Source of the DNA: a virus
Strand: one strand, 5' to 3'
DNA: 38,520 nucleotides
Virus record (IMG/VR): IMGVR_UViG_3300025151_000114
Location: 1 to 38,520 of that record
A program made the position numbers and the translations under genes. The notes beneath the pieces are model-generated. The model was not told where the DNA came from and ran no database searches. It saw only the letters and a list, made by a program, of their open reading frames with translations. Below are positions 24,259 through 33,185 of the stretch, one piece after another (within the stretch, counting starts at the first letter, position 1; each line of letters starts with the position of its first letter).

Positions 24259-24903
24259 TTATGTGACTATATATAGCCAACCACTGTATTTTGATGAACA
24301 GTCTGTCGAGCCTATATAGACTTTTAGACCTGTTGAGTTTGCGGATGTTGGGCAAGATGTGACATATGTCAAAGCTGCCGCTGCCGCTGTTGAACCTAAT
24401 TTACCATCCAAACTAGATTGTAAGTTATCTACATTTGCAATGGTATGATTGTGTGAATCATCTGCTACTGTTACTGACAATGTTGCATTACCTAAGTTTG
24501 TAAAGGTTGCCGAACCTGAAGCATCGCCCGATAGCGTTAGCGTTGGGTCTGATGTTGCTGTTGTTGTTATAGACACATTACCTAAGTTTGTCATTGTAGC
24601 TGACCCTGTGACTGCACCTGTTAAAGTAATTGTTGGGTCACTAACATTAAAATCTAAAGTACCATCACCATCTTGATAAGTAACTGAAATACCTGATTCA
24701 CTGTTACTGCTAACCATTGCTCCTACAATGTCTTGTACCTGCTCAGTAGTTAACTGCGTGTTGTCATCAGCAGGAGTAGCCCAAGCTCCATCGCCTCGTA
24801 AAAAGGTTGAGGAACTCGGTGTACCTGTTGCTACGATAGCACTTACATCTACTTCGGGGTACTCTTGAACCCAAGCAGACCCCGACCATTTTTTAACTTT
24901 CAT
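24259..24903 (-). CDS. Tail fibre protein, short
   Basis: A 214-residue fibre protein. It opens with MKVKKWSGSAWVQEYP, nearly the same as the start of the next fibre gene, so both probably attach to the same virion site. A LRGDGAWATP block follows (about 35-44), common in phage fibres, then two 30-residue beta repeats starting SDPTITL (88) and SDPTLTL (118). The C-terminal region (SSLDGKLGS, then GLKVYIGSTDCSSKYSG) may be the receptor-binding tip and has two cysteines. The ribosome site is AGGAGG. Fibre identity is strong; the receptor is unknown. Confidence 0.8.
   Translation of the reverse strand: MKVKKWSGSAWVQEYPEVDVSAIVATGTPSSSTFLRGDGAWATPADDNTQLTTEQVQDIVGAMVSSNSESGISVTYQDGDGTLDFNVSDPTITLTGAVTGSATMTNLGNVSITTTATSDPTLTLSGDASGSATFTNLGNATLSVTVADDSHNHTIANVDNLQSSLDGKLGSTAAAAALTYVTSCPTSANSTGLKVYIGSTDCSSKYSGWLYIVT
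24463..24642 (-). repeat. Two 30-residue repeats in the short fibre
   Basis: Residues 88-117 and 118-147 share SDPTxTLxGxxxGSATxTNLGN. They are probably one turn each of a beta-prism or beta-helix shaft. Confidence 0.8.
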
Positions 24904-24918
24904 ATTGCTAGCCTCCTT

Positions 24919-26277
24919 TTAGCTGAGGTCAAACCATAACGCTCCGTCTGTTACTCTATAATCATTTCCACCTGTTGGATTACTTCCTCCATCTGCATCA
25001 ATTGCAATTGGATAAGTCATTTTAACATAGGTTGCATCTGTACTAATACCTACGCCTGCTCCTGCGTGAACTGTAGAACCTGATAGATAAAGACCATTGC
25101 CATAACTTCTTGAACCTTCTTTGCCATCTAATTGTGTTTGTATTGCTGAGGTCACACCATTTAAGTAACCTAACTCAGTTGTACTAACTGTAGATAGTAC
25201 CGCAACTTTACCTGAGCTGTTTGATACTAATGCTTTTGATGCTGTTAAGTTTTCAGTGTCAATAGTTGTTGCCGCACCTGTAATAGTTGCTTGTTTTCCA
25301 TCTAACTGTGTTTGTACATTACTTGTTAATCCATCGAGTAAATCAAGTTCTGCACTAGTTATATTACTTACAGCTATCTTACCTGAACTGTTTGATACTA
25401 ACGCACGAGATGCTGTTAAGTTAGAACCAGTAACTGTAGTTGCTGCACCTGTGATTGTTCCTTGTTTTGTTCCTAATTGTGTTTGAATATTACTTGTTAC
25501 ACCATCTAAGTAATCAAACTCTGTAGCTGTAACACCTGTTGCGTGTAGTGAGTCAAGATAGTTAAGTTCTGTAACACCACCTAAATAACCATCTAATTTG
25601 TTAAGTTCTGTAGTGTTTGCTGTAATACCATCTAACACATTAAGTTCTGCAGCTGACGCTGTAACATCTGTTGCACCATTTGCTAAAGTATGTGTATGTG
25701 ATGTTGTTGAATATCCACTAAGAACACTTGATAAACCTGCAGGAGTGACTGCAAGTGAAGTACTTGAACCTGCTGCTTCTGAGTTTGTTGCAAGCTCTAC
25801 GATACCTGCGGAACCTGTTGAAGCACTTCTATATGTGTTGTTTATTATTGCTACTTTATATGTATCTGGGTCTGTGGATGTATCAATTTCAGTTAATACC
25901 ATCCAGTCTCCAGCTTCTAGTGTTACTGGGAGTGAACTATCGCCTTCATCTCCTGGTGCTTGTACTGCTAAAGTAAATGTGCTAGCGCCACTTGTAATGT
26001 TACCACCTGCGGTTACAATTAAGTAGTCACCTGATTGAACCATTTTACCTGAAGCAGCAGATAACGCAAATAAATCATCTCCGTCTTTAGCTGTCGATAA
26101 ATCTACTGTACCGGCAAAGTTCATACCACCTATAACGGAATCTGGTAAATAACTAGCAATCAATTTATTGTTGCTGTCAAATAACGCTGTTGAACCGTTA
26201 GATGTAAAAACTTGTTGACCGGTTGTTTTTGGATACTGAGCGACCCAAGCCGAGCCCGACCATTTTTTAATAATCAT
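24919..26277 (-). CDS. Tail fibre protein, long, with shaft repeats
   Basis: A 452-residue fibre. The start MIIKKWSGSAWVAQYP matches the anchor of the shorter fibre. Residues 45-150 form a beta domain (IGGMNFAGTVDL, GDYLIVTAGG, GDWMVLTE) typical of phage fibre necks. From 211 on, ELNxLDG-type motifs recur six times, and the 57-58-residue units at 253-309 and 310-367 each carry IQTQL or VQTQL, ITGAATT, NLTAS and ALVSNSSGK. The last 70 residues form the distal end (YRVTDGALWFDLS). Trimerisation and receptor binding are expected from such fibres. Its ATG overlaps the coiled-coil gene stop (TAATG). Confidence 0.88.
   Translation of the reverse strand: MIIKKWSGSAWVAQYPKTTGQQVFTSNGSTALFDSNNKLIASYLPDSVIGGMNFAGTVDLSTAKDGDDLFALSAASGKMVQSGDYLIVTAGGNITSGASTFTLAVQAPGDEGDSSLPVTLEAGDWMVLTEIDTSTDPDTYKVAIINNTYRSASTGSAGIVELATNSEAAGSSTSLAVTPAGLSSVLSGYSTTSHTHTLANGATDVTASAAELNVLDGITANTTELNKLDGYLGGVTELNYLDSLHATGVTATEFDYLDGVTSNIQTQLGTKQGTITGAATTVTGSNLTASRALVSNSSGKIAVSNITSAELDLLDGLTSNVQTQLDGKQATITGAATTIDTENLTASKALVSNSSGKVAVLSTVSTTELGYLNGVTSAIQTQLDGKEGSRSYGNGLYLSGSTVHAGAGVGISTDATYVKMTYPIAIDADGGSNPTGGNDYRVTDGALWFDLS
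25177..25521 (-). repeat. Two 57-58-residue shaft repeats in the long fibre, plus a third partial copy
   Basis: Units at residues 253-309 and 310-367 align through most of their length, and a third partial unit starts at 368 (ELGYLNG). Shorter ELNxLDG motifs precede them from residue 211. The DNA copies are recognisable but diverged, so the duplication is not recent. Confidence 0.85.
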
Positions 26278-26642
26278 TATTTTTCTCCTTCTCCACCATT
26301 AAAGGTAGTTATTTTTATATTTAGTAGTTCTTGAGTACGAAGTGCATTTCTTAAAAATAATTTATTTGTTTCTAAAATATCACTGTTTGCTGACAATACT
26401 TGGTCAAACAAAGCTGCTAATTCATTATATTTAGAAGATAGCCTTTCGTATTCTTTTCTACCTGAATCAATTGTTTTTTGCGCAGTTTCAAATTTTCTTC
26501 TGTGGTCAAAGTTTTCTTGTATCATTTGTTTTTCTCTTGCTGCGTAATTATTTATTCTATCCTTTAACTCGTTAGTACTTGGAACCTTGCTTAATTTTTC
26601 TTCGAGTTCTGCAACTCTTTTTTCTAATTCTAATTTTGTCAT
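26277..26642 (-). CDS. Coiled-coil protein between the nozzle and fibre genes
   Basis: The 121-residue product is almost wholly helical and charged, with heptads from LELEKRVAELEEKLSK through RRKFETAQKTIDSGRKEYER to about residue 75, and a second helix to residue 110. There is no membrane segment. Ribosome site AAAGGAG; its stop overlaps the long fibre start. It may be a fibre-attachment adaptor or a fibre chaperone; this rests on position only. Confidence 0.65.
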   Translation of the reverse strand: MTKLELEKRVAELEEKLSKVPSTNELKDRINNYAAREKQMIQENFDHRRKFETAQKTIDSGRKEYERLSSKYNELAALFDQVLSANSDILETNKLFLRNALRTQELLNIKITTFNGGEGEK

Positions 26643-26654
26643 TTTATTTCTCCT

Positions 26655-26849
26655 TTAATTTCCGTCAAACCATATATCTCCGGTAACACCTGTTGGTGTA
26701 TCTGTACCGGTAAATAATGCTTGACCTTGTACTATATTTCCAATTCTTTCTAATTCGTCTAATATTAGACCTCTTTCATATACATAGGCTCGAGCAGTAA
26801 ATGTTTGCCCGCTTACCCAGCTTTTAAATGATGCTCTGTTTATTGCCAT
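26655..26849 (-). CDS. Small 64-residue tail-region protein, unknown
   Basis: It starts at an ATG overlapping the stop of the 1022-residue gene (TAATG), with GAGGAG upstream. It has a short amphipathic helix (VYERGLILDELERIGNI) and ends TPTGVTGDIWFDGN, a pattern often seen in phage fibre or tail proteins. There is no membrane segment. It may be a small tail component or fibre connector. Confidence 0.6.
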   Translation of the reverse strand: MAINRASFKSWVSGQTFTARAYVYERGLILDELERIGNIVQGQALFTGTDTPTGVTGDIWFDGN

Positions 26850-29800
26850 TAGCTGCTCCTCGCTCTCTTAAATTTAAATGTAATACCAATATTTTCTATT
26901 GTCCACTTAGCTCTACTTCTATCTGTTATAAATAATTTATAATTATAACCTCGTCCTGATAACTTAACTGTTTCAACTGCAGTAATCCTATTATCAAACT
27001 CTGACGCATCAAACTTCCAAGTTTCGTTAGGTCCAAAAACTGTACCTAGGTTAATTTTTACAATAGCTTCGCTTGCATCATAACCAACATTATCTAAGTT
27101 CAATGTGCCTTCTTCTGACAATGAAAATGTGTTAAAATTTAAAGTGTGGTCAAAAGTATTATCTGTCAACGCTGCTGCATCAAAGTCAATAGTACTTGAA
27201 TGTGTAATTAAAATGTTAATAGTATCAAAATCTTTATAAGGAACATCAAAGTATAATGCGTTTACAATTTGTTCATCGTCTGTTCCTGCGTTTAGTGTGC
27301 CAATATAACTAAAAGTTGTATTTGTTGCACTACCGCCATCTAGTTGATATTGTACATTTGTTATTGTTGCATTTTCTTCAAAACCAAGCTGATAACTATG
27401 TCCTTTTAATAATTTGTTTGTAAAACTTAATGTTGACACACCGTTAGATGGTCCAGGTGTTGTAAATGCAATTTCATCTTTTGAAGTGTTATATTCGTTT
27501 TGTAAAGTAAAATCTAATCTGTTTTCCATATACTTTTTCTGATGAAACGGATACCCTTGATTTAGATTTGCTGTTTCAAATGATGATTTAATAGCTTTTG
27601 TAAAGTCACTTGGTAAAGTTTTATCAATAACTATTTCATAAACTGACTTAACAGGTGAGTCGCCTGTATCTAACTCGGTCACATTACTTATAAACGATAA
27701 TACGCCGTCCTCTGAATAGTATTTAAACACACCGTCAAAGTCAAATGTATTAGCTGCATAACTTGAGTTTTCATCTTTACCGTAAGTATCTTTTACCCAC
27801 GCTTTTTTATCTACATAATATCTTAATGTTTCGCCTGTCGAAGGAAAGTTAATCCAGTATTGGTAATCGTGTTGTATAGCGACTGCTTCTACATCACGGG
27901 GTACAATGTTCTTAATGTTTCTATCTAACTCATTTACATTGTACTTCTCGTCAAATGCAAACGCTAAATTTGTCAATTCTACAATACCCTCTCGAGATAG
28001 GAAATACAATCTATTTCGTACAGGTCGTACACTTTTAGGTGCAATCGTTCCATATATCGGACTAATATCAAATTTTTGATATAATGTTGTTCCAATATTA
28101 GGATTTTCTAAATCTAATTGCGGTGTATCACCTTTAATTCCAAATGTTTTTGTTTCGGTTTGTACAATAAGTACATTCATAAACGGAACAACAGACTTAA
28201 TTGGTTCGTCTTCGTTTGTGTCAAATTTTAAACTATAGCCACCTGGAAACCAGTTATAGTATTCGTTGTGTCCAAAGAAAACATATTCTGGCATTGAGGT
28301 TGAACCCCAAGCACACAAGCGACCGTCTCGTTCTCTTACCTGATTGCAAGTAATTAAACCGTCTTCTTTGAAACCTAAATCAGTTATACTTAGTTTTGCT
28401 GGTGTTATTTGTATGTTAGTATATTCTGTAGTAAATGTCTTTAAAATATCAACTTTACCAGTATTGCTAGTATCCATATATTGTCTTTCATAAGTCCAAA
28501 CTACTTTAAAATCGTAATTACCGACAGAAAGTCCGTCAAGAACAATATGTAATGGATTTAATGTTTGTTCTGTTGTTGGTGCTGTGTTAAAAGTTTCAAA
28601 TGAAAATCCAACAGTTGTAATATCAGGGTTATCTGCAATTTGACTTGGTTTATTACTAAAATCAGAAGTATTATCTGCATTAGAGTAAATTCTTTTGTCT
28701 ACTATATTGCCTTCAGGAATATCTTCCCAAGCATCATCATTTTGTCCTGATGTACGGTATTGAATAGTTGTAGGAATAATCTGGTAATTTTGATTTGTCG
28801 TACTTGTGTTTGTATCAACATTTGCATCTACAGAGCAAACATAATACTCAAGGATTGGATTGTTATTTGAGTCAGTATTTCCAGTATCCCAAAACACTCT
28901 AGAACCAACACCTGCAGATGTACAATCTACACCGTCTGGGTCAGAGTTTGACTCTATATAAAACTTTGTAACATCAAAATCTTCTTCTTGATAAGTAAGA
29001 TAACCTGCTTGATGTGAAAACGAACTAAATTTTTTATAATAATCTGAGTGTGCTACAAGGTTAATTGATGCTTCTAATTTAAGTTGTGCAGGAACACCTT
29101 CAAATGTTGTTGTATGATTAGCACTTGGTATTAACGGTGCGTGTCTAGTTTGTATTGTGTTGAGTCGTGGTTGAAACAAAATTTTATTAAGTGTATTATT
29201 TGAGATATAAGTTGTATCTGATTCAAGAAGTTCTAAATCATCATAACCATATACTTCATCGTAATCTTCACCTAAAAGTAAGTTAACACCGTTATTAAGA
29301 CCTGCTATTTCGTTCCAAGATGGAATAAAGTAAGGCATTGCGTAAACAGTTCCGTTACTTAATGCTGCTCCTGTTGATATATTGTGTCTTGAATATATCA
29401 GTGGGTAAGTTCCTGTAAAGATATAAAGATTATTTTTTATTCTTGCCATACCAACATCGCGTGTTGCTTGAAACTCAGCATTGGCACGAGATTGTTCAAT
29501 AGTTGTGTCTGTAGGATAACTTAATCCTGTAATTTTCTCAAAACCTGTTTGATTCGGACCGGCAAATACTGTAAAACTAGTTTGCCCGTGTTCTTTTATA
29601 TATATTTTACCACCAACAGCAAGTATTTCATCTGTAGAGGTGCCATATTTAAACTTGTAATGACCTTGAACACGAGCGTTTGAGTTTCCTGCAGTAAGGT
29701 CAATACTACCACCGTGACTTATTAACTTTTCTTTTTCTGCTAAACCGTATCTTTTTTCTAAAAAACCAAACTCAGATATGGATACATTTTCTGCTTGTCT

Positions 29801-29917
29801 TAAATAAAAATCTTTTAACGCATCATCTGTATCTACAGTTTTCAAACCACCGTTAAACTGTTTATGAGTATCGATAAGTTTAGTTGCTGTGTTAACATTA
29901 AAATACTGTCTAGCCAT
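26849..29917 (-). CDS. Large tail protein, probable tail nozzle (T7 gp12-like role)
   Basis: A 1022-residue, mostly beta protein. The N terminus (KQFNGGLKTVDTDDALKDFY, about 18-37) and repeated blade-like segments, including VRPVRNRLYFLSREGIVELT and VEAVAIQHDYQYWINFPSTG (between about 630 and 710), suggest a beta-propeller, as in podovirus nozzle proteins. The C-terminal 300 residues look like further beta domains (SYQLGFEENATITNVQYQLD). It lies directly after the adaptor-like gene, matching the gp11-gp12 order of T7-like phages, and no tail tube or tape measure gene is present. Its start overlaps the adaptor gene by eight bases. The nozzle assignment is by analogy of order, length and fold pattern. 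Confidence 0.65.
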   Translation of the reverse strand: MARQYFNVNTATKLIDTHKQFNGGLKTVDTDDALKDFYLRQAENVSISEFGFLEKRYGLAEKEKLISHGGSIDLTAGNSNARVQGHYKFKYGTSTDEILAVGGKIYIKEHGQTSFTVFAGPNQTGFEKITGLSYPTDTTIEQSRANAEFQATRDVGMARIKNNLYIFTGTYPLIYSRHNISTGAALSNGTVYAMPYFIPSWNEIAGLNNGVNLLLGEDYDEVYGYDDLELLESDTTYISNNTLNKILFQPRLNTIQTRHAPLIPSANHTTTFEGVPAQLKLEASINLVAHSDYYKKFSSFSHQAGYLTYQEEDFDVTKFYIESNSDPDGVDCTSAGVGSRVFWDTGNTDSNNNPILEYYVCSVDANVDTNTSTTNQNYQIIPTTIQYRTSGQNDDAWEDIPEGNIVDKRIYSNADNTSDFSNKPSQIADNPDITTVGFSFETFNTAPTTEQTLNPLHIVLDGLSVGNYDFKVVWTYERQYMDTSNTGKVDILKTFTTEYTNIQITPAKLSITDLGFKEDGLITCNQVRERDGRLCAWGSTSMPEYVFFGHNEYYNWFPGGYSLKFDTNEDEPIKSVVPFMNVLIVQTETKTFGIKGDTPQLDLENPNIGTTLYQKFDISPIYGTIAPKSVRPVRNRLYFLSREGIVELTNLAFAFDEKYNVNELDRNIKNIVPRDVEAVAIQHDYQYWINFPSTGETLRYYVDKKAWVKDTYGKDENSSYAANTFDFDGVFKYYSEDGVLSFISNVTELDTGDSPVKSVYEIVIDKTLPSDFTKAIKSSFETANLNQGYPFHQKKYMENRLDFTLQNEYNTSKDEIAFTTPGPSNGVSTLSFTNKLLKGHSYQLGFEENATITNVQYQLDGGSATNTTFSYIGTLNAGTDDEQIVNALYFDVPYKDFDTINILITHSSTIDFDAAALTDNTFDHTLNFNTFSLSEEGTLNLDNVGYDASEAIVKINLGTVFGPNETWKFDASEFDNRITAVETVKLSGRGYNYKLFITDRSRAKWTIENIGITFKFKRARSS

Positions 29918-30593
29918 AATAGAACACCTTGTTCTCTGTAATAATGGTGGTTAGTGGAACAGATGTTGTTTTACTAGCGTCTGTATAAATTGTGCCTGTA
30001 ATACCGCCTTCTGTTGTAAATGATGATAAGAATACACCAACTGGTTTTCTAACAGTTACTTTACCTTCTAAGTTTGCATTTTGGTAAAAAGTAACATCAA
30101 CAGCTGTTGCAACTTCTGCATAGACAGTTTGTTTTTGCCATATACCAGCAACAGGTGAGCGTGTCATATCAGACAAATACACATTTTCTCCGAGTTGAAA
30201 AATACCAATATCACTGTTTTGTTGATTTAATAATTCTGCGTGTGGAACATTTGTACTTGCTTTCCACATTCTAGCATTTTGTAAAAATTCTTGTAATGCT
30301 ACTTGTCGTTCTTGTATAGAGGATTCTTGTAGTTTAACACCTGATACAAGATATGGCAACATTACACCTAACATAAAACTATCAGAAAAACTATAATAGT
30401 CATCATTTAAGAAATAGTCAGTTTCTGCATCACCCTCGATTCTATTTCTAGAATTTACTGATTTGTATGTAGTTAGCGGAGGTATTAGGTTATATTGCGC
30501 AATACCTCTATTGAACCAAAGTACAATTTGTTCAGCAGTAAAAGTGTCATCAACATCTTGGTTTACATATGTAGTTAGTGTTGCTATGTCCAT
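29910..30593 (-). CDS. Probable head-tail adaptor with added C-terminal beta domain (T7 gp11-like role)
   Basis: A 227-residue protein. The N-terminal 130 residues are helical in the manner of podovirus adaptors: DVDDTFTAEQIVLWFNRGIA, then DSFMLGVMLPYLVSGVKLQE, and VALQEFLQNARMWK. The C-terminal 75 residues are a beta-rich module (VYAEVATAVDVTFYQNANLE, GITGTIYTDASKT) that looks like a separate domain. The ribosome site is AGGAGG. It is the first gene after the terminator that follows the capsid genes. Adaptor identity is inferred from position between capsid and nozzle genes and from the helical pattern. Confidence 0.55.
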   Translation of the reverse strand: MDIATLTTYVNQDVDDTFTAEQIVLWFNRGIAQYNLIPPLTTYKSVNSRNRIEGDAETDYFLNDDYYSFSDSFMLGVMLPYLVSGVKLQESSIQERQVALQEFLQNARMWKASTNVPHAELLNQQNSDIGIFQLGENVYLSDMTRSPVAGIWQKQTVYAEVATAVDVTFYQNANLEGKVTVRKPVGVFLSSFTTEGGITGTIYTDASKTTSVPLTTIITENKVFYYG

Positions 30594-30611
30594 AGGTTTT
30601 ACCTCCTGTTC

Positions 30612-30647
30612 GTAAAAATAGGGGAACCCCGATTAACAGGATTCCCC
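30612..30647 (-). terminator. Intrinsic terminator after the capsid genes (minus strand)
   Basis: Read leftwards, GGGGAA (30647-30642) pairs with TTCCCC (30626-30621). The stem is extended by two further G-C pairs after a one-base bulge, and is followed by TATTTTTAC. It sits 10 bases after the stop of the 106-residue gene and ahead of the adaptor gene. The stem and T-run are moderate, so partial read-through is likely. That would give more transcript of the capsid genes than of the tail genes. Confidence 0.7.
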
Positions 30648-30656
30648 GTTACCCAT

Positions 30657-30977
30657 CTAATCGTTAAAGATTTCTTCGGGTGTGAGTCTTTTTTGTGCTT
30701 TACTAAGTACAGCACCTTTCATCAAGCGTTGTGCGTGTAATGCGTGTGCTTCGGGGACTTGCATTTTTTTGCCAATTGGTATTGCCACTGGAATACCGTT
30801 GACTGAAAATTTCAAAGGGTCTCCAAATGCAGCACGGTAAGCTTCTGGTACAAGTACTTCTACCATCTTGCTACCTTTCATTTTCGCATTTGCTTCTTGT
30901 AAGTCTTTTTGTAACTCAGACTCTTTTTTTGTTGACTGCTTTAGGGTAGCAGTCGTATTTATGTTCTTTTTCGCCAT
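30657..30977 (-). CDS. Small protein directly after the major capsid gene
   Basis: A 106-residue protein. The first 35 residues are basic and helical (TLKQSTKKESELQKDLQEAN). A beta unit follows: FSVNGIPVAIPIGKKMQVPE (about 57-76), then a C-terminal helix. Proteins with this 'VNG...IP.GK...VPE' core often follow capsid genes in podoviruses and are sometimes guessed to be head-completion or decoration proteins. The ribosome site AAAGGAGGTC lies 19 bases into the gap after the capsid gene. It is the last gene before a terminator. Function is not established. Confidence 0.65.
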   Translation of the reverse strand: MAKKNINTTATLKQSTKKESELQKDLQEANAKMKGSKMVEVLVPEAYRAAFGDPLKFSVNGIPVAIPIGKKMQVPEAHALHAQRLMKGAVLSKAQKRLTPEEIFND

Positions 30978-31006
30978 AAATGACCTCCTTTATTAGTTTA
31001 ATTTAA

Positions 31007-32281
31007 TTATACAACTTTGATGTAGATAGTATCGTCAGCACTTAATGCAGATGCTTTATTTACTGCACTTGTTCCGTCTGCTGCTAACCAGTACTGAATT
31101 GTTCCTGGAGCTGCAACGCCTGCTAATGCAATCGCGTCACCATAAGTGTATCCTTCGCCAACAGCTAATTTAACTTCGCTTCTACCAAGTTGGAACTCTC
31201 CTGGAGCTGATGAAACTGGTGCGAAAGTTATAGTGTATTCACGAGGTGAATCTGCAAAGTCAGAAACTGAAGTTTCGAACTGAGGAGCTGAGAAGTAGTT
31301 TACAATTGCTTCTGGGTTAATAACCTTAGCACCGAAACCAGTGATTTTCCAACCAATTGATTGTCTTTGGTCTAGTGGGTCTTCAACACCAGCAGAACCT
31401 AATCCTTTAGAGATAACTCTTAAGCCAGCGCCTTCTAATTTAGTAATTGCATATGCTTCTTCACCAATAATTGTTGAGATGTGTACACTTGAAGTGTGTG
31501 TTACACCACCGTCAACTGTTGAGTGTGAGAATATTGGAGCGTTTAATACTTCTTCAAAACGGATTCCAAATAAGTCTACTATCATACCATCAGTAAACAT
31601 TGCATTTGTTCTACCAAAGTTCATAAAGTTTTGAACTTTAGTGTCTTCAAATAATTGAGCCATAACATCTGGTGATACTAATGCTACATATTTTCCACCA
31701 GCTTTTCTGTTTCCACCAATGAAAGCTTTTTTCATTGCTAATACGATTTTACGGAAATCGTCAATTGCAGGGTTTTCGTTAGCTGCACTTAATTGAACAA
31801 GTGCGTCTAAGCTAGCAGCTCCACCTGCAAAGTATGCTGAACCTTCAGCAATCAATACATCACGAACGATTTCATCTAATGATTCTTTCGCTTGGAAACC
31901 TAATTCCACTGTGTATTCTTGCTTAATTTTGTCTAATTGTTGTAATTCTACAATGTCAGTGAAGTACATTACATTACCGTATTGTGCAATAACTGCTGTA
32001 ATGCTTTCTCCTGATACTGTTTGTCCTGAAGGAGTTTCTCCTTCTACTAGAGCTCTCTTAGTAACATCTAGTTTGTTGAATCTTCTCCAGTTAATTGTGT
32101 CACCAAAGTTCTTTGGTAACGATTTTTCGATTGCGTATTTTGAGTAATGGAACTCTAATTGACGCAACATTTTGAGCAACAGTCTGTCGTAATATGCGTC
32201 TGGTTTAATTACATAAGAACCAGATTGGTTTGCACCACCATATTGTACAGCTGAAGCTGGGCTTCCACCTAATACTGCCAT
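31007..32281 (-). CDS. Major capsid protein, N4-gp56-like HK97 fold
   Basis: A 424-residue major head protein. It shows the N4-gp56 family pattern: YYDRLLLKMLRQLEFHYSKY near the N terminus, GDTINWRRFNKL, ALVEGETPSG (about 78-87), AQYGNVMYFTDI (about 99-110), a VSPDVMAQLFED helix in the middle, and DPLDQRQSIGWKITGFGAKV near residue 305. After about residue 345 there is an extra beta-rich C-terminal segment (TITFAPVSSAPGEFQLG, VGEGYTYGDAIALAG) that is not part of the usual core and may project from the capsid. The start has AAGGAG. It lies right after the scaffold gene, as expected. Confidence 0.88.
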   Translation of the reverse strand: MAVLGGSPASAVQYGGANQSGSYVIKPDAYYDRLLLKMLRQLEFHYSKYAIEKSLPKNFGDTINWRRFNKLDVTKRALVEGETPSGQTVSGESITAVIAQYGNVMYFTDIVELQQLDKIKQEYTVELGFQAKESLDEIVRDVLIAEGSAYFAGGAASLDALVQLSAANENPAIDDFRKIVLAMKKAFIGGNRKAGGKYVALVSPDVMAQLFEDTKVQNFMNFGRTNAMFTDGMIVDLFGIRFEEVLNAPIFSHSTVDGGVTHTSSVHISTIIGEEAYAITKLEGAGLRVISKGLGSAGVEDPLDQRQSIGWKITGFGAKVINPEAIVNYFSAPQFETSVSDFADSPREYTITFAPVSSAPGEFQLGRSEVKLAVGEGYTYGDAIALAGVAAPGTIQYWLAADGTSAVNKASALSADDTIYIKVV

Positions 32282-32303
32282 TTTATATTCTCCTTATAGT
32301 TTT

Positions 32304-33089
32304 TTATTTTATAAGGCGTTGCTCTCTAAGTATGTTTTCAATTTCATTATCCCAGTTGTCAGACTCTTCTGTGGGTCTACCACGAGTGCCTGTTCTACCG
32401 GCTGCTGTTTTTGAACGCTTCTTAGATGTTTTAAGCTGTTGTTGTCTGCCTCGCTCAAGGGCACTATCGTAATTTGTCGCCTTATACACAAATTCTAATA
32501 GGTCTGGGTTTTCGGTTATATCGATACCCATTTCGTTAGCTTGTGCAAACATATCATCTACATCATCTTCGGAAAGTTCGTATTTATCAACAAGTGCTTG
32601 AGTTCTTACATTAAATATCTCTTTACGATTTTGTAATTCTAACTCTTGAACTTTTTGTTCAAGCTCTTGCTGTCTGGCAAACTGTGCAGGGGTAATACCC
32701 TGAGATTTTGCGCGCTTTCTTGCCGCTTCGTTTCTCCAATTGTTGATGAGCTGTTCTTTGCTCAAACCATATTCAGCTGCAATCTCCTCTAAAAATTTAT
32801 CGGTTTCTGCATACTGGTCGCGCTCTTCGCGTAATCGCTTAAACGCTTCATTTCTGCGGTGAAGTTCTTCGTCTACTTCTTCATCTTCTTCCGCTTCTTC
32901 CTCGACTTCTTCGTCCTCTTCTTCTTCCTCGTCATCAAGCTCTTCGTCTATTTCTTGCTCGGCCTCTTCTTCCACCGGCTCTTCTTCGACCTGTTCTACA
33001 GGACTGTCTTCTGACTCTGCTTCAGAAGCAAACTCTTTGTCGAGTTCATCGACTATACTATCGATGTTAAAACCTTGTTTTTCTTGCAT
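32304..33089 (-). CDS. Capsid scaffolding protein
   Basis: A 261-residue, highly charged protein. Residues about 20-85 are almost continuous glutamate/aspartate. Helical coiled-coil segments follow (NEAFKRLREERDQYAETDKF, ARQQELEQKVQELELQN), then a basic C terminus (KTSKKRSKTAAGRTGTRGRP) that would bind the inside of the coat, as in other scaffolds. I place the start at ATG 33089 because CGGAGGAGAG lies just upstream. A TTG at 33134 in the same frame would put that ribosome site inside the gene. It lies between portal and major capsid genes, the classic scaffold position. Confidence 0.8.
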   Translation of the reverse strand: MQEKQGFNIDSIVDELDKEFASEAESEDSPVEQVEEEPVEEEAEQEIDEELDDEEEEEDEEVEEEAEEDEEVDEELHRRNEAFKRLREERDQYAETDKFLEEIAAEYGLSKEQLINNWRNEAARKRAKSQGITPAQFARQQELEQKVQELELQNRKEIFNVRTQALVDKYELSEDDVDDMFAQANEMGIDITENPDLLEFVYKATNYDSALERGRQQQLKTSKKRSKTAAGRTGTRGRPTEESDNWDNEIENILREQRLIK

Positions 33090-33185
33090 TTTCTCTCTCC
33101 TCCGTCTTGAGATTCTTTTGGGCGACGATGCCAAAAGGTTGAAAAGGCGCTATACACTAACATTATCCAGCTTGGACGCTGAACC

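Noticed and set aside
25177-25521. CRISPR-like array in the repeat region
   Set aside because: The repeats are about 170 bases, diverged and in frame, encoding the fibre shaft; there are no unique spacers.
25598-26026. A 142-codon frame opposite the long fibre gene
   Set aside because: It lies wholly antisense to a convincing repeat fibre, has no ribosome site and reflects the alanine/serine/threonine codon bias of that gene.
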